Shown here piece by piece: positions 60,817 to 64,000 of a stretch of 64,000 nucleotides of DNA (position 1 is its first letter; each line of letters opens with the position of its first letter). Origin of the DNA: Streptomyces indicus (GTDB lineage Bacteria; Actinomycetota; Actinomycetes; Streptomycetales; Streptomycetaceae). The DNA lies in contig NZ_FNFF01000005.1 in the NCBI RefSeq assembly GCF_900100315.1, forward strand, positions 62,001-126,000, in the 5' to 3' direction. The position numbers and the translations under genes are program-made. Below the pieces are notes generated by a model that searched no databases, was not told the origin of the DNA, and saw nothing but the letters and a program-made list of their open reading frames with translations.

Positions 60817-61134
60817 ATGCCCATACCGTTCGACGTCCTGGCCGAGCCGCAGCGCCGGCGCATCCTGGACCTGCTCCTGGAGCGGCCGCGCCTGGTCGGC
60901 GAGCTGACCGCGGAGCTCGGCCTGAGCCAGCCCAATACCTCGAAGCATCTGCGGGTGCTGCGCGAGGCGGGCCTGGTGCGGGTACGGCAGGACGGGCAGC
61001 GCCGCCGGTACGAGCTGCGGCCCGAGCCGCTCGCCGAGCTCGACGCCTGGCTCGCGCACTACCGGCACCTGTGGTCGGCCAGCTTCGACCGCCTCGAACG
61101 CCATCTGGACCAGCTGAAGGACGATCCGTCATGA
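60817..61134 (+). CDS. ArsR-family regulator
   Basis: A 105-residue winged helix: PFDVLAEPQRRRILDLLLERPRLVGELTAELGLSQPNTSKHLRVLREAGLVRVRQDGQRRRYEL. No metal-binding CxC. It belongs to the ArsR branch that pairs with SRPBCC proteins, and its stop overlaps the SRPBCC start as ATGA. Autoregulation through the palindrome in its promoter is likely. Confidence 0.92.
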   Translation: MPIPFDVLAEPQRRRILDLLLERPRLVGELTAELGLSQPNTSKHLRVLREAGLVRVRQDGQRRRYELRPEPLAELDAWLAHYRHLWSASFDRLERHLDQLKDDPS

Positions 61135-61970
61135 ACCCCGAAGCCGACACCCTCACCACCGGCGACGGCCGCACCGCCCTGGTCATGCGCCGCCGCCTCG
61201 CCCATCCGCCGGCCGCCGTCTGGTCGGCGATCACCGAGCCGAAGCAGCTGGCCCAGTGGTTCCCGTCCGAGGTCTCCGTGGAGCTGAAGCCCGGCGGCGC
61301 CATGGGCTTCCACTTCCCCGGCGAGGACGGGCCGGGGATGACCGGACGGGTCACCGACGCCGACGAGCCGCACGTCTTCGCCTTCGAGTGGGGCGAGGAC
61401 CACCTGCGCTGGGAGATCACGCCGGAGGGCGAGGGCTCGCTGCTCACGCTCACGCACACCTTCGGCGACCGCTTCGGCGGGGCCAGCTTCGCCTCGGGCT
61501 GGCATCTGTGCCTCACGGCGCTCGGCCAGCTGCTCGACGGCGAGCCCGTGGACGTGGACGCGGACCGGGGCGATCTGCACGAGGCGTATCTCGAGCAGTT
61601 CGACCTGGGCCGCGGCGAGATCGAGGGCACGCTCGTGCGCTTCGAGCGTCAGCTGCTGCGGCCCGCGGATGTGGTCTGGTCCGAACTGGCCGGTGGGGAG
61701 CGGGTGTCGGAAGGGGTTGCGGTTCCGCGGGGCTTCACGGCCGCCTCGTACGAGGAAGGCCACATCACGGAGGTGCGGGAACCCGAGGTGCTGGCGTACC
61801 GGACGCCCCTGGGCGAGCTGGTGCGCTGGAAGTTCACCGAGGGGACCGGGCACGGCGCCCGGCTGATCCTCACCGTGGACGGGTCCGGCGACCCCGGGCG
61901 GGCCCGGGACGTCTGGCACGAGCGGATCGAGCGGCTCGCGGCCCGGCTGCTCGAACTCGCCTCGCCCTGA
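61131..61970 (+). CDS. SRPBCC (AHSA1) protein, two-part
   Basis: A 279-residue protein. Residues 1-150 are an AHSA1 SRPBCC domain (RRLAHPPAAVWSAITEPKQLAQWFPSEVSVELKPGG, FAFEWGEDHLRWEITPEGEGSLLTLTHTF). The second half looks like a shortened second SRPBCC copy (YEEGHITEVREPEVLAYRTPLGELVRWKF, LILTVDGSGD, LAARLLELASP). It is the partner of the ArsR gene by ATGA overlap. Ligand unknown, probably hydrophobic. Confidence 0.88.
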   Translation: MNPEADTLTTGDGRTALVMRRRLAHPPAAVWSAITEPKQLAQWFPSEVSVELKPGGAMGFHFPGEDGPGMTGRVTDADEPHVFAFEWGEDHLRWEITPEGEGSLLTLTHTFGDRFGGASFASGWHLCLTALGQLLDGEPVDVDADRGDLHEAYLEQFDLGRGEIEGTLVRFERQLLRPADVVWSELAGGERVSEGVAVPRGFTAASYEEGHITEVREPEVLAYRTPLGELVRWKFTEGTGHGARLILTVDGSGDPGRARDVWHERIERLAARLLELASP

Positions 61971-62019
61971 ACGGAGTTCGCTCCTCTCGTCCTGACCGGA
62001 GTCCGGGAGACCGTTCGCG

Positions 62020-62820
62020 TCACGCGCGGCGTGAGCGCACGTACCGTCCCGGGGTCGTGCCCACCACGCGCTTGAAGTGCCGGGTGAGATGCGGCTGGTC
62101 GTAGAAGCCGGCCGTCACGGCGGTCTCGCCCGGCGTGTGCCCGGCGAGCAGCAGCCGGCGGGCGTGGTCGATGCGACGGGACATGAGGTACTGGTGCGGC
62201 GCGATGCCGAACGCGGCGCCGAACGCCCGGATGAGATGGGTGGGATGGGCGCCGAGCCGGGCCGCCGCCTCCTCCAGGACGATGCCCTCGACCTGGTGCG
62301 CGTCGAGGAGTTCGCGCAGCCGGTGGGCGAGCGTCCGGTCCGCGGGACGCGGGGAGTCGGCGAGCCGGGGGCGCAGATGGCCGCGCAGCCGTTCGCCGAT
62401 CAGGGCGAGCCGGCTCGCGGCCTCCAGTTCGTCGCCGGGACGGCCGAGCGCGGTGTGCAACTGGCCGATCCTGCGCCGCAGTACGGGGTCGCGGAGCTCG
62501 GGGCTGTCCACCGCGGCACCGATCAGTGAGCGGTCGAGCTGGGACTCGTCGAGGTAGAGGACCCGTTTGCGGAAGCCCTGCGGGGTGGCCGCGGAGCCGT
62601 TGTGCGGGACGTGCGGGGGCAGCAGCGAGACGGTGTCGCTGGGGATGCCGTGCTCGTGCCGGTCGAGGTCGTAGCGGACCGCGCCCTCGTCGACGATGAG
62701 CAGGGCCCAGGCCTCGTGCACGTGCATCGGATACGCGTGCTCGGTGAAGCGGGCGTGGAAGACCTCGACGACGCCCGCGACCTCGGGACGCCAAGCGGTG
62801 ATCTGCTGACCGGACGCCAT
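62020..62820 (-). CDS. AraC-family transcriptional regulator
   Basis: A 266-residue regulator. The N-terminal cupin sensor is EVFHARFTEHAYPMHVHEAWALLIVDEG (about 18-45). The C-terminal double helix-turn-helix is LEEAAARLGAHPTHLIRAFGAAFGIAPHQYLMSRRIDHARRLLLAG and AVTAGFYDQPHLTRHFKRVVGTTPGRY. TACGTT (complement of 62827-62832) ends 6 nt before the ATG, which supports the 62820 start rather than 62835. It is divergent from the DUF2000 gene. Confidence 0.9.
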   Translation of the reverse strand: MASGQQITAWRPEVAGVVEVFHARFTEHAYPMHVHEAWALLIVDEGAVRYDLDRHEHGIPSDTVSLLPPHVPHNGSAATPQGFRKRVLYLDESQLDRSLIGAAVDSPELRDPVLRRRIGQLHTALGRPGDELEAASRLALIGERLRGHLRPRLADSPRPADRTLAHRLRELLDAHQVEGIVLEEAAARLGAHPTHLIRAFGAAFGIAPHQYLMSRRIDHARRLLLAGHTPGETAVTAGFYDQPHLTRHFKRVVGTTPGRYVRSRRA

Positions 62821-62826
62821 GCAAGG

Positions 62827-62863
62827 AACGTACAAGACCTGCCCGGCAGGCGTTCGGCAGTCT
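62827..62863. promoter_or_regulatory. Overlapping divergent leaderless promoters
   Basis: Only 49 bp separate the ATGs of the AraC and DUF2000 genes. The leftward -10 is TACGTT (complement 62827-62832), the rightward -10 CAGTCT (62858-62863). Each -35 must lie inside the other promoter, so the two cannot both be occupied. Confidence 0.6.
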
Positions 62864-62869
62864 CAGGGC

Positions 62870-63349
62870 ATGGACAACGAGATCAATCCGAGTGCCGCCG
62901 GCGGTACGGCCGCCGGGTCCGTGCCGCCCGTCGCGCCCGTCCGCTTCGATACGAAGATCGCGGTGCTGCTGCGCGAGGACCTGGAGAGCTGGCAGCGCCT
63001 GAACGTGACCGCGTTCCTGGTCAGCGGACTCGGCAGCACGGCCGGCGAGGTGATCGGCGAGCCGTACGAGGACGCGGACGGGACCGCGTATCTGCCGATG
63101 TTCCGGCAGCCGGTGATGGTCTTCGAGGGCGGCAAGGAGACCATGGCCGCAGCGCACGCCAAGGCGCTCGCGCGCGGCCTGACGACGGCGGTGTTCACCG
63201 CGGACCTGTTCGGCACCGGCCACGACGACGCCAATCGCGCGGCCGTACGCGCGGTCCCCGGCGATCAGCTCGATCTGGTGGGGATCGCGGTGTACGGCCC
63301 GCGCAACGCGGTGGACAAGGCACTCAAGGGGGCCCGCAAGCATCCTTGA
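62870..63349 (+). CDS. DUF2000-family protein
   Basis: A 159-residue protein. RFDTKIAVLLREDLESWQRLNVTAFLVSGLG (about 25-55), YLPMFRQPVMVFEGG (about 75-89) and LTTAVFTADLFGTGHDDANRAAVRAV give the DUF2000 fold, a small alpha/beta domain of unknown role. The start is ATG 62870, apparently leaderless. Probably the target of the divergent AraC protein. Confidence 0.88.
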   Translation: MDNEINPSAAGGTAAGSVPPVAPVRFDTKIAVLLREDLESWQRLNVTAFLVSGLGSTAGEVIGEPYEDADGTAYLPMFRQPVMVFEGGKETMAAAHAKALARGLTTAVFTADLFGTGHDDANRAAVRAVPGDQLDLVGIAVYGPRNAVDKALKGARKHP

Positions 63350-63371
63350 GGAGGCAGGCCCGACCCTCGCG

Positions 63372-63662
63372 TCAGTCCTCGCGGCGCCACTCGGCCACGA
63401 GGTGCGGCCTGCCGTCGGCGCCGGTGACCGTGTACCAGCGGGCCCGCGGCTTGGCGAATCCGCGGCGGGCGGGCGCCGCGCTCCGCGTGGGCGGGCACCC
63501 GCGGCGCGCGGCGGTCGCGTTCCTCGTCGGCGCCGCCTGGACGACGCTCTGGTCGAGCGGAGCGTCGGCCAGCCGGTCGATGATCCGGACGAGGGCGCGG
63601 CGCCAAGCGGCGGGCGTGAAGCGGGAGTTGAGACGGATGGTGTGCGGGAAGAGGGCGGCCAT
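63372..63662 (-). CDS. Small basic hypothetical protein
   Basis: A 96-residue protein starting MAALFPHTIRLNSRFTPAAW with RRALVRIIDRLADAPLDQ next, a very basic middle and the ending RARWYTVTGADGRPHLVAEW. The start is well supported, because GGAGG lies 7 bp before the ATG. Its function is unknown. It may be downstream of the 27-residue ORF at 63722-63805. Confidence 0.65.
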   Translation of the reverse strand: MAALFPHTIRLNSRFTPAAWRRALVRIIDRLADAPLDQSVVQAAPTRNATAARRGCPPTRSAAPARRGFAKPRARWYTVTGADGRPHLVAEWRRED

Positions 63663-63721
63663 GACGGCACCTCCGTGACTGCGTTCGGCTCACGGCCGTG
63701 CGCACGCGGAGGTGCGAGGGC

Positions 63722-63805
63722 TCAGCTCAGAGGGAGCCGCCCGGCCGGGAGCGGGGTGATGGGGACTGCGCGGAGCCGATACCGACTCGGACTGCTGGAA
63801 TCCAT
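63722..63805 (-). CDS. 27-residue ORF with a strong ribosome binding site
   Basis: The ATG at 63805 follows GAGAGGAGG at good spacing. The peptide is Ser/Arg/Pro-rich (MDSSSPSRYRL, then RAVPITPLPAGRLPLS). It precedes the 96-residue gene by 59 bp in the same direction. It could be a leader peptide or a short coding remnant. I do not recognise it. Confidence 0.45.
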   Translation of the reverse strand: MDSSSPSRYRLRAVPITPLPAGRLPLS

Positions 63806-64000
63806 GACCGCCTCCTCTCCCGGGCCTGGTGCGGGCCTGCCGATCAGGCCGCATGCGTACGTCCGTACTGCTCAGGAGGTGTTTCCACCCTCGACCGAGC
63901 GCTCCGCAATACTTGCACATCCACGCAACAAAACGCAAAAAGGATTCGCCGCTACGCCGAGGCCCCGCACAGCTCGCAGCGGTCTCGCCCGTCCCACCGC
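63806..64000. other. Right edge, no gene supported
   Basis: The last 195 bases contain an AT-richer tract with AACAAAACGCAAAAAGG at about 63926-63942, probably the promoter of the leftward small ORFs. I could not support any protein reading through the edge. Confidence 0.5.

Noticed and set aside
63690..63938. 82-residue leftward ORF with CKYCG near its start
   Set aside because: It has no ribosome binding site, and the ORF at 63722-63805 in another frame has a strong one.

Overview
The window is a 64 kb piece of a high-GC actinobacterial chromosome, almost certainly Streptomyces. GC at third codon positions is extreme, GTG starts are frequent and several transcripts look leaderless. Streptomyces-typical pairs are present: an ATPase next to DUF397, a tdh-kbl-LysR run, and rppA with a CYP158-type P450. 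I see no rRNA, tRNA, insertion sequence, prophage gene or CRISPR array. The DNA is gene-dense, with about 63 supported protein genes.

Layout. 0-16 kb: a truncated Tat-exported protein, an LLM flavin oxidoreductase, an orphan CoA-transferase A-subunit beside a Na+/H+ antiporter, a VOC protein, a NarK nitrate transporter, an SDR39 epimerase behind a KstR-like palindrome, an ATPase/DUF397 pair, an AMP-forming acyl ligase, a D,D-carboxypeptidase, and the threonine-catabolic pair tdh-kbl with a LysR gene. 16-29 kb: nucleoside hydrolase with a small coupled ORF, M13 peptidase, hemerythrin, PfpI protein, YidD, a membrane-anchored GltB-like flavoprotein and a prolyl aminopeptidase. 29-39 kb: small enzymes and drug-response modules, including MarR/YhgE, a guanidine-III riboswitch in front of a Gdx/SugE exporter, a GntR-TetR fusion with a flavin monooxygenase, and a MerR-type 19-bp-spacer promoter in front of a Cys-nucleophile hydrolase. 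39-48 kb: secreted cholesterol oxidase, a 3-hydroxyisobutyryl-CoA hydrolase-like enzyme, an ArsR-SRPBCC fusion under a double operator, PadR-SGNH, and a VanJ-like phosphatase.

48-61 kb is the most distinctive part. A translationally coupled operon rppA-P450-cupin (tetrahydroxynaphthalene/flaviolin pigment) is divergent from a large sulfatase across a 35-bp dyad. An exporter carrying a C-terminal winged-helix-like domain and a second DHA2 exporter follow. A second CYP158-type P450 then lies beside an F420-type (DDN family) reductase, about 10 kb from the first. 61-64 kb: a split ArsR/SRPBCC pair, an AraC gene divergent from a DUF2000 gene across only 49 bp, and two small ORFs.

A recurring theme is regulation fused or coupled to function: GntR-TetR, ArsR-SRPBCC (fused and split forms), MarR-GNAT, MFS plus winged helix, and XRE-cupin. 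Most of these have a visible palindromic operator. The riboswitch and the two-P450 flaviolin region are the strongest leads.
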